Assembly (NCBI GenBank): GCA_024275855.1
Contig: JAJRYL010000349.1
Location: 1-16,344 of the forward strand
Length of the DNA stretch: 16,344 bases
Origin: Deltaproteobacteria bacterium
GTDB lineage: Bacteria > Desulfobacterota > GWC2-55-46 > JADFVP01
Direction of reading: 5' to 3'
Position numbers and translations under genes: made by a program. Positions 1 through 7,566 of this stretch are shown here, one piece after another. The notes under the pieces are model-generated. The model did not search any database and was not told the origin of the DNA. It saw nothing but the letters and a program-made list of their open reading frames with translations. Numbering within the stretch: the stretch's first letter is position 1; each line of letters begins with the position of its first letter.

Positions 1-2548
1 ATCCCCAGGAGGCGGTATAAGGGCTCGATACGTCGAAGCGCCACATATTGCCCCCTGTATCTCCGACATATACCCTGTCCGCGTAACCGTTGGAATCTAT
101 ATCCATAACGGACAGATCCGAAGCTATGGAGTGCGTAAGAGATGCGCTATCGGCGTTTGTATAACCCCAGACCTTGTGCCCGGAGTTGGTGAAGCTCGGT
201 ACGCCCGACGAGTTGAGCGTCGCAATCTCAACCACATAGATTCCGCGCCCTTTTGTATCCGTAATCGGGGTATCGAGATCTTCGGAGATATTGTCGTAAC
301 CGGCGCCTATAAACATTACAACCTTCGCGGTACTCGCGCCGCTTACATCCAGGAGCACTTTATCTATACTCGGCTCGCTCCATGTCTCTCCAAGTTCGGA
401 GTAATCGGTATTTACACCCGACGGGCTCTCCGTGGCGCTTAGCCTCCACATATAAACAGGCACATCAGGGTTGGTTACATCGAGGGCGTAATAAAAACCG
501 CCGCCTCTTCTCTGCCCGATGATTAAGATCACCTTATCGCCGTTTACCGGCTCTATACTGCCGTTATTATTGGCGTCGTAGGTGTAGAGCACCGGTGAGG
601 AGTCCATAAAATAGGTATGCGAGTTGCCCGGCATATACTTCAGGTAAGGTAATAAGTCCTGCGGTATGAACGCCCACGCCTCCGAACCGTCGCAGTCGTT
701 AAAGGCATGCAGCATACCGTCGTTAGAGCCTACAAAGATTACCGACTTGTTTACAGAACAGTTTCCCTCGTCAACAATAGAGTAAGACGCGTAGTGGGCG
801 ACTCTTGGCTTGGAGTGCAGCACATCGCCCATTATCCACATCCTCTTTTCAGCCGTAATGCCGTTGCCGTCGTCGTCATAGGCGTCGTTGCCTATAACAT
901 AATTGACCAGACTGTTTTTATCCACTGTCGATACGACATTAAGGGTCGTATTGGTAATCGCGGTATTGGAAGTCGTAAAGGCGTTGGTCGAGTTCGTAAG
1001 ATCGGTGGATGTGCCCGTGTAGGTATAGATGTTGCGAGCCGTAGTACGGGTAAGAAGAAGCTCACCTACGCCTCCGGCGTCAACGTCTCCGCCGTCAGGC
1101 AGCACGCTCCAGTAACTTGTGGCGTTCGTACGGAGCGAACCGTCGGCGTTGGTCGCCGGATTCGAGTTCTTGTCCATAACCGCGCCTGAAGAACTGAGGC
1201 CGTACTTTTTAAGATTACCAAACCAGAACGCGTTGGTCTGCGGTTTAAAAAAGCCCATGTAGACGCGCGAACCTGAGTACGTTCTGTTTTCCGGGCTGAC
1301 AGGCAGCACAGGGGCGACAAAAGAGGTATTGTCCTCAAGAATAGAGGCGAGTATCTGGCGCAGCGCCTCGCTAAGCCCCGTTGTCGAGGTGGCCGAGTAG
1401 TAATTTCCACCGCCGTTATAAGCCGTCTCCTGAAGCAGCAGCTCGGCAGAGGCGTTGCCCGCTATACCGAACCCGATGGTATGGGTAATAATATTCTGCT
1501 TGCCCGTAGTCTTGGCAATTGAAGAGTTGTCGGGCAGCATATCGTTGTCGTAGACATACTTAGCTACGTCGTCAAGATAGTCGGAACCGCCCCAGTAGTA
1601 GGTCTTTGCGGGGTCGGAACCCGGCTCAAAGTTATCACCGTCGCAGTCTCCGCTGGAGCAGATACCGGTAAGAACAGAGTTAATGTCCTGGGTGGACATG
1701 CCGTCGGTTACGACGATAATATAATTGTTCTGGCAGGAGTATTCTATAGGCGAAGTATAACTCTGGCCGCTGTTGAAGTAACTGGACTTACCCTGAAAAT
1801 AGAGTTTGCTCTCATAGAGCGTCTCTGCAAGAGGTGTCCATGTCGTCGGGTTGACATTGGCGATAGAGTTCAGCAACGCTGTCTTGTTGGTGGTGGTGCC
1901 TGAAAAGAGCGTGTCCATATCCTTAACAAAACCTTTGTAACCGCTCCAGCCGTAACTGTCTGCGGTACCGAGAATATGGCCGCCTTCGTGCAGGTTAAAG
2001 AGCATTACGCCAAACCTTACTCCGCTGGTGGAGCTTACAAGGTCGGTAAGAACCTCCTTTGCCACATCCATCTTTCTTCTCGTTCCGCCGCCCGATATCG
2101 CAAGCCAGTTTACATAATTTCCTATGGCGAAAGAGGCCTTCTTGCTCGAACAACTTCCGTTGCTCTTCAACTTGCCCTGATAGGTTCCGGTGGTCGCAAA
2201 GGCGTTTTTTGCCTTGGAGCAGCTTATGGTGTTAAAGTTGGTTATGTAGTTCGACCACTCCGCCTTACTCTTGCGCCATTTGTAAACCTGATTGGTGTTG
2301 CAGGGGTCTCCGTCGCAGTTATTGGTAACGGGGTAGATCGTAGCGGGGTTGTACGGGGTACCGGGTATCAACTCTATAGAGCTGTTCATAGAGCCTGAGT
2401 TGTCAAGCACTATTAAAACGTTTGGCTGTACCGTAGAGGTTGATATACCGTATATGGCCGTGTCCCCCACATACTGGTCGAATGCGTACGACGTAACCGG
2501 CAGTATCAATAGAGCCATTACCGCAAGATAAATTAGTAGCTTCTTCAT
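1..2548 (-). CDS. pilY1: PilY1-type pilus tip adhesin (C-terminus beyond window)
   Basis: Frame read by hand from ATG at 2548 to the left edge: 849 codons without a stop. It has a Sec signal peptide (MKKLLIYLAVMALLILPV, then TSYA before FDQ). A von Willebrand A domain covers about residues 42-400, with the MIDAS motif DNSGS at 49-53, VTDG near 280 and TIGFG near 357. A PilY1/Neisseria PilC-type propeller follows from about residue 600 (VIFVGSNDGMLHAFN, then GQRRGGGFYYALDVTNP). An EF-hand-like calcium loop, DIDSNGYADRVYVGD, lies near residue 815, matching the position and style of the PilY1 calcium site. Known family role: secreted tip protein that primes type IV pili with minor pilins and affects adhesion and mechanosensing. 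The start is backed by AGAGG seven bases upstream, and the gene lies 35 bases after pilX. It is cut by the window, not visibly broken. Sure of the family; ligand unknown. Confidence 0.93.
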   Translation of the reverse strand, partial: MKKLLIYLAVMALLILPVTSYAFDQYVGDTAIYGISTSTVQPNVLIVLDNSGSMNSSIELIPGTPYNPATIYPVTNNCDGDPCNTNQVYKWRKSKAEWSNYITNFNTISCSKAKNAFATTGTYQGKLKSNGSCSSKKASFAIGNYVNWLAISGGGTRRKMDVAKEVLTDLVSSTSGVRFGVMLFNLHEGGHILGTADSYGWSGYKGFVKDMDTLFSGTTTNKTALLNSIANVNPTTWTPLAETLYESKLYFQGKSSYFNSGQSYTSPIEYSCQNNYIIVVTDGMSTQDINSVLTGICSSGDCDGDNFEPGSDPAKTYYWGGSDYLDDVAKYVYDNDMLPDNSSIAKTTGKQNIITHTIGFGIAGNASAELLLQETAYNGGGNYYSATSTTGLSEALRQILASILEDNTSFVAPVLPVSPENRTYSGSRVYMGFFKPQTNAFWFGNLKKYGLSSSGAVMDKNSNPATNADGSLRTNATSYWSVLPDGGDVDAGGVGELLLTRTTARNIYTYTGTSTDLTNSTNAFTTSNTAITNTTLNVVSTVDKNSLVNYVIGNDAYDDDGNGITAEKRMWIMGDVLHSKPRVAHYASYSIVDEGNCSVNKSVIFVGSNDGMLHAFNDCDGSEAWAFIPQDLLPYLKYMPGNSHTYFMDSSPVLYTYDANNNGSIEPVNGDKVILIIGQRRGGGFYYALDVTNPDVPVYMWRLSATESPSGVNTDYSELGETWSEPSIDKVLLDVSGASTAKVVMFIGAGYDNISEDLDTPITDTKGRGIYVVEIATLNSSGVPSFTNSGHKVWGYTNADSASLTHSIASDLSVMDIDSNGYADRVYVGDTGGNMWRFDVSSPYTASWG

Positions 2549-2583
2549 AACATCACCTCTTTTTGCGCTGCAACAACGCATTC

Positions 2584-3042
2584 TCAGGGCCGTGGTATTA
2601 TTCTGCCCACATTATTTTCAAGCCTTACGCTCGTATTCGATAAAGTCGTACCGGTAGTATTGATTAAAAAATAATTTGCCTGAAACTCGGTAATATCCAC
2701 ACCCGAACCGCGTGGCGGGTTTCCGGTAGCGAGAAAGTTTACCGTGCCCGTTACGTCGGTATTGCCCGAAGCAAGGTTTACACCCGTGGCCGGTACGCTT
2801 GCCGTACCAGTGCCTATTACCGAGTATATATTGGCATCGGCCTGCGCGTACTCCACACCACGCTCCGCCGCGTAGAAGGCCTCGTTCATAAAGCGGTTGT
2901 TCCTCGAAATCCTTATCTCCGTAGACGAGGTTGTGTATATGGTAGTGCCGAGCACGGAGAGCAGCAGCATCATCATAAGAACAAGCACAAGAGCTATGCC
3001 CTTTTCATTATTCAAAATATTCACTTTAATACCTTTATCCAT
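2584..3042 (-). CDS. pilX: PilX-like minor pilin
   Basis: A 152-residue protein with a PilX N-terminal domain: a short polar leader, NNEKG, a hydrophobic helix (IALVLVLMMMLLLSVLG, about residues 16-32), then SSTEIRISRNNRF and NEAFYAAERGVEYAQ. If cleaved after Gly15, the mature protein has Leu where class III pilins have Glu5, a departure also familiar in PilX-type and GspK-type proteins. The rest is a Thr/Asn/Gly-rich globular part without recognised catalytic residues. Family knowledge: an inner-membrane pseudopilin that joins PilV, PilW and PilY1 in the complex that initiates pilus assembly. AAGG lies eight bases before the ATG. It starts 24 bases after the pilW stop and ends 35 bases before pilY1, fitting a single operon. 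Family assignment is good; the symbol rests on context and the N-terminal domain. Confidence 0.82.
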   Translation of the reverse strand: MDKGIKVNILNNEKGIALVLVLMMMLLLSVLGTTIYTTSSTEIRISRNNRFMNEAFYAAERGVEYAQADANIYSVIGTGTASVPATGVNLASGNTDVTGTVNFLATGNPPRGSGVDITEFQANYFLINTTGTTLSNTSVRLENNVGRIIPRP

Positions 3043-3066
3043 TGTACCGACCTTTTCACTTTCCTT

Positions 3067-4011
3067 TTACCTGTTCCTGAGCTTTGCCACGGCGGTAAGG
3101 TTACGTGTTTTGGCCGTGCCGGAAAGGGCCGCGGTGTCTACGGTCACACCCGTCAGGTTTACCCTTACCGCCCTTACGTTAGCCGGGTTGCCCGTTGTAG
3201 AGACCTCGGCGGTTGTGCCGTCGAGAATATAGGAAAACTGCAAGTCCTGAATATTCTCCGCGATTACGTCCCCGTTGTCCGGTATACCGTTCTCTATTCT
3301 TATAAGGCAGTTTCCTATTGTGCAGGTCGTTATTGCCGGGCCGCAAGCGGCGTTAGGGCCTACGCAGTAATGAACCGTATTTGGAAAAGTATCCGGCACG
3401 GAGGTACCGGTTTTGGCAATCATAAAACCACGCCTGAAAAGAACGTTGGTTGCCGTGGCCGCAGGAGAGCCCGTAATAGTCGGCCCCGTTCTATCGGTAC
3501 CCGTTACCGTAAAGTATGTGCTTATCGGCTCCGATTTTTCACTCGAATTGATTACCCTGAAAAGATCCCCTGTGGAGAAACCGTCAACCTCCTGTGCCGA
3601 CGCTACCGTAAAGGTTACGTCTACTCCGCTAACTATATTGGTCGCGAGGTCGAGATCGACACGGGCGAATGTATTGGCGGACGAAGAGGTATTAAGTGTA
3701 ATCGCGTCCGTTGCGTTAAGACCTGTATTGTCGGCTATGGCGAACACGGGCGCCGTAGAACCGGTAACGAGTATTCCGCCGTAGCGGAGGTCGCGCAGTA
3801 TATGGTCCATACCCATGCGAAGATTCTGCTGAACCTCTACGACATCCTCTTCTATATAGGTCATTTTGTGCTGCATATTATATAGAGCGAAAACGGCAAT
3901 CATTAAAGTGCCGAGTATAGACATAGCTATAAGAAGCTCGATAAGAGAAAAACCGGAGACTGCGCCGCTTCCGGCCATTATAGAGCTATTAAACTTCCGT
4001 TTACCTAACAT
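3067..4011 (-). CDS. pilW: PilW-like prepilin (minor pilin)
   Basis: A 314-residue prepilin. The class III processing site is G20|F21 in SGFSLIELLIAMSIL, with the conserved Glu at mature position 5, followed by a hydrophobic helix to about residue 45. A PilW-type segment then reads EVQQNLRMGMDHILRDLRYGG, and a long beta-rich domain includes four cysteines in a cluster (HYCVGPNAACGPAITTCTIGNC). It ends with RAVRVNLTGVTV and AVAKLRNR, typical of PilW-type minor pilins. PilD would cleave and N-methylate it, and it would join the tip-initiation complex. The ATG shares its A with the pilV TGA (TGATG), so translation is probably coupled. A Met at residue 12 is an alternative start that would give a shorter leader. 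The cysteines could pair as disulfides in the periplasm, which is inference. Confidence 0.85.
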   Translation of the reverse strand: MLGKRKFNSSIMAGSGAVSGFSLIELLIAMSILGTLMIAVFALYNMQHKMTYIEEDVVEVQQNLRMGMDHILRDLRYGGILVTGSTAPVFAIADNTGLNATDAITLNTSSSANTFARVDLDLATNIVSGVDVTFTVASAQEVDGFSTGDLFRVINSSEKSEPISTYFTVTGTDRTGPTITGSPAATATNVLFRRGFMIAKTGTSVPDTFPNTVHYCVGPNAACGPAITTCTIGNCLIRIENGIPDNGDVIAENIQDLQFSYILDGTTAEVSTTGNPANVRAVRVNLTGVTVDTAALSGTAKTRNLTAVAKLRNR

Positions 4012-4478
4012 CAGATAGACCTCTTGATAGTTGTCAGGGTTACGCTTCTTCCGCCGCCGGATACCGTTACCGAAACCTGGGCTACGCCGGCAACCGGGCT
4101 GTTGCTGGTTATCGAGTAGAGCGCCGAATATGTTACGCCGTTTACCACTCTTGTAGAGACGGCGTTACCGGTATCGAGGTCGTAAACAACCCCGACGGCG
4201 CTATTGTCAAAGAGCACATCTCCGGCGTCTTTAGAGAGAAACTCGTCGAGCACTGAGTATGCGAGGTTGGTCTCTACCGTAAGTCTTTGAGCCATACGGT
4301 TTGTTCCAATACCTGTAGAAAGGGTAGTTGCCGCCGCAACAAGACCGATCGCAAGAATGGATATAGCGATTATAAGCTCAAGAAGCGAAAACCCGCCTTC
4401 TCCTCCAAGCCTTGCGCCGTAAAAAGCAGTTCCGGCACCGGCTACCCCTCTCTTTTTTATTACCTCGGACTTATCCAT
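4011..4478 (-). CDS. pilV: PilV-like prepilin, first gene of the pil operon
   Basis: A 155-residue prepilin with cleavage site G29|F30 in GGFSLLELIIAISILAIGL, Glu at mature position 5, and a PilV-type continuation (AAATTLSTGIGTNRMAQRLTVETNLA). The remainder is a small beta-rich head ending in SVTLTTIKRSI. The 29-residue leader is long for a type IV prepilin, but no Met or other good start lies closer to the cleavage site. A GGAG stands 11 bases before the ATG. Family role: minor pilin of the priming/tip complex. It is the promoter-proximal gene, about 100 bases downstream of the -24/-12 promoter, and overlaps pilW by one base. FimT/GspI-like pseudopilins are possible alternatives, but the pilW-pilX-pilY1 context favours PilV. 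Confidence 0.82.
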   Translation of the reverse strand: MDKSEVIKKRGVAGAGTAFYGARLGGEGGFSLLELIIAISILAIGLVAAATTLSTGIGTNRMAQRLTVETNLAYSVLDEFLSKDAGDVLFDNSAVGVVYDLDTGNAVSTRVVNGVTYSALYSITSNSPVAGVAQVSVTVSGGGRSVTLTTIKRSI

Positions 4479-4524
4479 GACTTATAGGTCTCCACTTTAC
4501 TCTGCCGTATTTCGCATCAACCGC

Positions 4525-4570
4525 AACCGGTAGCCGAAGCTGAACCCGCTCACAGGAGCATCTCCCGGTC
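4525..4570 (-). promoter_or_regulatory. Structured leader of the pil operon
   Basis: On the transcribed strand an outer helix GACCGG/CCGGTT (4565-4570 with 4525-4530) can enclose two short hairpins, GAG-ATG-CTC and AGC-TTCG-GCT; the latter has a stable UUCG-type tetraloop. This makes a small three-way junction between the predicted start of transcription and pilV. It does not match the c-di-GMP (GEMM) riboswitch consensus as far as I can see. It may be an uncharacterised cis-regulatory RNA or only a stabilising leader. Confidence 0.35.
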
Positions 4571-4589
4571 TTACCTGTTTTTATAATAA

Positions 4590-4605
4590 TGCAAGGTTAA
4601 TGCCA
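4590..4605 (-). promoter_or_regulatory. Sigma-54 type (-24/-12) promoter for pilVWX-pilY1
   Basis: The minus strand reads TGGCATTAACCTTGCA, preceded by TT and followed by T. This matches the RpoN consensus TGGCAC-N5-TTGCW, with both invariant dinucleotides (GG and GC) and exactly 10 bases between them. A start of transcription near 4579 would give a leader of about 100 bases to the pilV ATG. RpoN needs an activator of the NtrC type; PilR would be the natural candidate, but no binding site is identified here. The element lies in the 284-base gap after priA, which otherwise shows only a weak hairpin (GCTCT/AGAGC arms) without a T-tract. Confidence 0.75.
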
Positions 4606-4762
4606 AAGAGATAAACATTTGACATATTTAACTTTTCGGTAATCGGCGGCAATGCCTTTAGTGAAAAAAGTGCATAGGGTATGAAAAGATTGCGTAGTAG
4701 AGACCTGCTCTGCCAGCCTGTTTAAGAAGAGCTTGAAGGGCGCAGGAGGGGAACGGGCGGGA

Positions 4763-7342
4763 TTAAAGAATTGTGATCGGGTCTACATCTAAGGTGATCG
4801 TAACGCCTTTTTCCATGCGGGCCAAAAAAGTTGCCCTGATGCTTTTAGCGCAACAGTGCAGCGCCTTTACGTCCGACGCCTTTAAGAGCATCTGCCAGCG
4901 GTACCGCCCTTTGACACGGGCTAAAAAAGCCGGTACAGGGCCTAAAACGGTTATAACCCCGCTCTTTACCTCTCTGGCAGAAGAGGCGGCAGAACCAAGA
5001 AGAGTTGCCGCGCGCTCGGCGCGTTGCGCCTCCGTTGCCTCTACACGTATCGAACAGAGGCGTTTAAAGGGCGGGTACCCAACCTCTTCCCTGAGGGCTA
5101 TCTCTTCAGAGTAGAAGGCTTCGTAATCGTGCTTAGATGCGGTTATAAAGGCGTAATGCTCAGGGTTGAGGGTCTGTATGACCACAGTTCCGTTAACCTC
5201 TCCCCTGCCGGCCCGCCCCGCGGCCTGCGTAACAAGCTGAAAAGTTCTCTCCGAGGCCCTGAAGTCCGGCAACGTCAAAGAGGTATCTCCGGCAACGATA
5301 CCAACAAAGGTCGCGCCCGGAAAGTGGTGCCCCTTGGAGACCATCTGTGTTCCGACCAGTATATCGGCCTCCCGGCTCTCCATCGCCTCTATTATCTTTG
5401 CGCTCGCCCCTTTAGCTCTTGTAGTGTCCCTGTCCATTCGGGCCAGACGGGACTTTGGCGCAAGCGCGCGCACCTCCTCTTCGAGCCGTTCGGTTCCCAT
5501 GCCCGGCTCTACAAGCTCTGTGCTTGCGCAGTCCGGGCACTCGGTAGGCGCCGTAAGCGTAAAATCGCAGTAATGGCAGACAAGAGCATTGCGCCTCTTA
5601 TGCAGCGTAAGCGTAACCGAGCAGTTGAGGCACTCAAACGTTCTGCCGCAGTCGCGGCAGAGTATAGAGTTGGAGTAACCCCGCCTGTTCAGAAGCAGTA
5701 TCGCCTGATGCCCGTCCTCAATAACCCGCTTTAGCCCGTTGCTCAGTTCGTCGGAGAGCACCACGCCTTTTTTCCCGCGCATATCCACTATCTCGGTCTC
5801 CGGCAGGCTCGCGCCCGAGGCTCTTACCGGTAACCTCAACATTTCAATCTTATGCCTTATACCTCGACCGGCTCCGCTCCCGGCCTTTGCGGCGGAAGTA
5901 TCTAATCCGCTACCGGAGATTTCCTTAGAGGCACCTCCACCCGCATTATAAAAAGTCTCTACCGAGGGCGTAGCGGAACCGAGCACAACGGTTATGCCTA
6001 AAGTCTTGGCGAGCATAAGCGCGCAGTCCCTGCCGTGGTACCGCACCCCCTCCTCCTGCTTATAAGAGGCCTCGTGCTCTTCGTCCACTATAATAAGTTT
6101 AAGCTCTTTTATAGGCGCAAAGAGGGCGCTACGCGCGCCAACGACTATATCGGCCTCGCCGTCAACGATGCGCTGCCATTCGTCAAACCGCTCACCCGCT
6201 GAAAGCGCGCTGTGCATAACGGCGACACGCCCCGGAAACCGGTCGGCTAAATAGGCTACCGGCCACTGGGCAAGCGCCGTCTCCGGCACCAGGAATAGAG
6301 CCCTGCCTCCTGCAGCCACCACCTCTTCAAGCGCCTTAAGGTAAACAAAAGTCTTACCGCTGCCCGTTACCCCGTATAGTAAAAATGGCTGATAACCGCC
6401 GGAGCGAAGCCCCCCGGCAATAGCCTCTATTGCTGAAGCCTGAGCGCTGTTCGGGGTGTGGTCGGCGGAAATCGGCCTGATTTCCGTTGACGGGTTCCTG
6501 TAGATACGCTCTTTCGTAATATTGAGCAGCCCCTTTTTCACAAGCGCATTTAGCGCTCCGTCTACCCCGCCAAGCTCACGCCTCAGGTCTGAAAACCTCG
6601 TCTTGCCGTGCTCTTCTATATACGAATAGATCCTCACTTGCAGAGGCGCGCGTTTTAAAGCGGCCTTAACCGCTTCAATAGCGGGCTGATTAAATTCTGT
6701 ATTAAGCTCCGCAAAAGACTCTACCTTTGTGGCAATTCCGCTCTTTAACTTCACCTCTTCTACAAGCAACCCGGCCCTCTTCAACCTCGATACTATAGAA
6801 TGTACTGGAAGTTTTCTGCCGAATTTGCGCTCGACCGCAGCGAACTTTATGCTCTTTTCTATCCCTCTTAAAACCTCTATGTCGCCTTTATCGCCCCCAT
6901 ACTCCTCCCCGGTCCGCTCTTTGAGTGAAACGAGCAGACTTGTGCCCTTATCCGTAGCGCGGATATAACGAAAACTCTTTAAAGATGTTTCCGGCGGATG
7001 AATTAAAGAGAGCACCATACCGGGCGGGGCGAAGTAATAAGAGGATAACCATAAAAAGAACTTGAGCCGCTTAACGCCAAAGAGCGGAGCGGAGTCGAGC
7101 GAATCGAGTATCTCTTTTACTGCCGACTCTTTCAAACCTTCTATATCAAGAGCCGCGCGCAGACCTACAACGTAACCCGTAATTCGCCGCCGCCCGAAAG
7201 GCACGAGCACACGGGAGCCTACCGCCACGCTCAACCCGACGGGAACGGAGTACACAAAAGTACCATCAAGCGGTAGCTCTACAGCCACATCTGCGAATCT
7301 GTTCTTCACGCCTCTCCAACTGAAAAAAGGTTTTTTTGCCAC
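4763..7342 (-). CDS. priA: Primosomal protein N' (replication restart helicase PriA)
   Basis: A superfamily 2 helicase of 859 residues, somewhat longer than the usual 730-830. Order: N-terminal 3'-DNA-binding domain (FADVAVELPLDGTFVYSVP, then GSRVLVPFGRR), Walker A GVTGSGKT at 324-331, DEEH at 420-423, GSATPS at 455-460, and a zinc module with eight cysteines (C562, C565, C571, C574, C589, C592, C602, C605). Helicase motif VI follows as QAAGRAGRG at 706-714, then the C-terminal domain. PriA recognises stalled forks and reloads the replicative helicase. An insertion rich in Gly, Ser and Ala (about 468-496) separates SVETFYNA from the LPVRASGASLPE segment and explains part of the extra length. 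The start is GTG, chosen because it leaves a short lead-in before the conserved N-terminus; no strong ribosome binding site is seen. It lies 224 bases after dnaB. Confidence 0.96.
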   Translation of the reverse strand: MAKKPFFSWRGVKNRFADVAVELPLDGTFVYSVPVGLSVAVGSRVLVPFGRRRITGYVVGLRAALDIEGLKESAVKEILDSLDSAPLFGVKRLKFFLWLSSYYFAPPGMVLSLIHPPETSLKSFRYIRATDKGTSLLVSLKERTGEEYGGDKGDIEVLRGIEKSIKFAAVERKFGRKLPVHSIVSRLKRAGLLVEEVKLKSGIATKVESFAELNTEFNQPAIEAVKAALKRAPLQVRIYSYIEEHGKTRFSDLRRELGGVDGALNALVKKGLLNITKERIYRNPSTEIRPISADHTPNSAQASAIEAIAGGLRSGGYQPFLLYGVTGSGKTFVYLKALEEVVAAGGRALFLVPETALAQWPVAYLADRFPGRVAVMHSALSAGERFDEWQRIVDGEADIVVGARSALFAPIKELKLIIVDEEHEASYKQEEGVRYHGRDCALMLAKTLGITVVLGSATPSVETFYNAGGGASKEISGSGLDTSAAKAGSGAGRGIRHKIEMLRLPVRASGASLPETEIVDMRGKKGVVLSDELSNGLKRVIEDGHQAILLLNRRGYSNSILCRDCGRTFECLNCSVTLTLHKRRNALVCHYCDFTLTAPTECPDCASTELVEPGMGTERLEEEVRALAPKSRLARMDRDTTRAKGASAKIIEAMESREADILVGTQMVSKGHHFPGATFVGIVAGDTSLTLPDFRASERTFQLVTQAAGRAGRGEVNGTVVIQTLNPEHYAFITASKHDYEAFYSEEIALREEVGYPPFKRLCSIRVEATEAQRAERAATLLGSAASSAREVKSGVITVLGPVPAFLARVKGRYRWQMLLKASDVKALHCCAKSIRATFLARMEKGVTITLDVDPITIL

Positions 7343-7566
7343 GGTATTTAAAAGAAGTACGATTAAGTTATAACAGATATCAGGATAGATATGAGGAAAG
7401 AAGAGTTAGTATAAAACAGGAAGGGCGGGAAGTAACGAGGTACGTAAAGACGTAAAAGTAAAAAAAGAGACTGAAGAAAAAAGAACGGAACCGCCTGAAA
7501 ATTTTACTTGCCCGTAACTACTGCTAAAAAAAACTTGCCACTTGCCCAAGAGAAGAGCGCATAGAC
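7343..7566. other. dnaB-priA intergenic region
   Basis: A 224-base stretch, strongly purine-rich on the plus strand (pyrimidine-rich in the priA transcript), with no convincing gene. It holds three copies of GGCAAGT (minus strand; 7506-7512, 7533-7539, 7540-7546), a T8 run after dnaB, and a small TACGT-CTTT-ACGTA hairpin. TATACT and TATAAC boxes on the minus strand could serve priA as -10 elements, but neither has a good -35 partner, so no promoter is called. Confidence 0.5.
7526..7550 (-). terminator. Possible weak terminator after dnaB
   Basis: Starting 16 bases past the dnaB stop, CTTG/CAAG arms (7547-7550 with 7534-7537) are followed directly by eight Ts on the transcribed strand. The T-tract and position fit an intrinsic terminator, but the stem is only four pairs, so termination may be leaky or the match accidental. 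Confidence 0.3.

Noticed and set aside
707..1189. Plus-strand open frame of 160 codons
   Set aside because: It lies antisense inside the continuous pilY1 frame, which has a signal peptide, VWA domain and propeller motifs; the plus-strand translation shows no family features.
1066..1410. Second minus-strand open frame of 114 codons
   Set aside because: It is an alternative frame inside pilY1 with an Arg/Thr-rich, non-protein-like composition.
1976..2398. Plus-strand open frame of 140 codons
   Set aside because: It is antisense to the VWA domain of pilY1; shadow frame.
4525..4590. c-di-GMP (GEMM) riboswitch in the pil leader
   Set aside because: A GGCTACCGGTTGC segment recalls part of that class, but the conserved GACGCAAAGC-type core is missing, so only an unnamed structured leader is reported.
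5024..5734. Plus-strand open frame of 236 codons
   Set aside because: It lies wholly inside priA on the opposite strand; the priA frame has intact helicase and zinc motifs.
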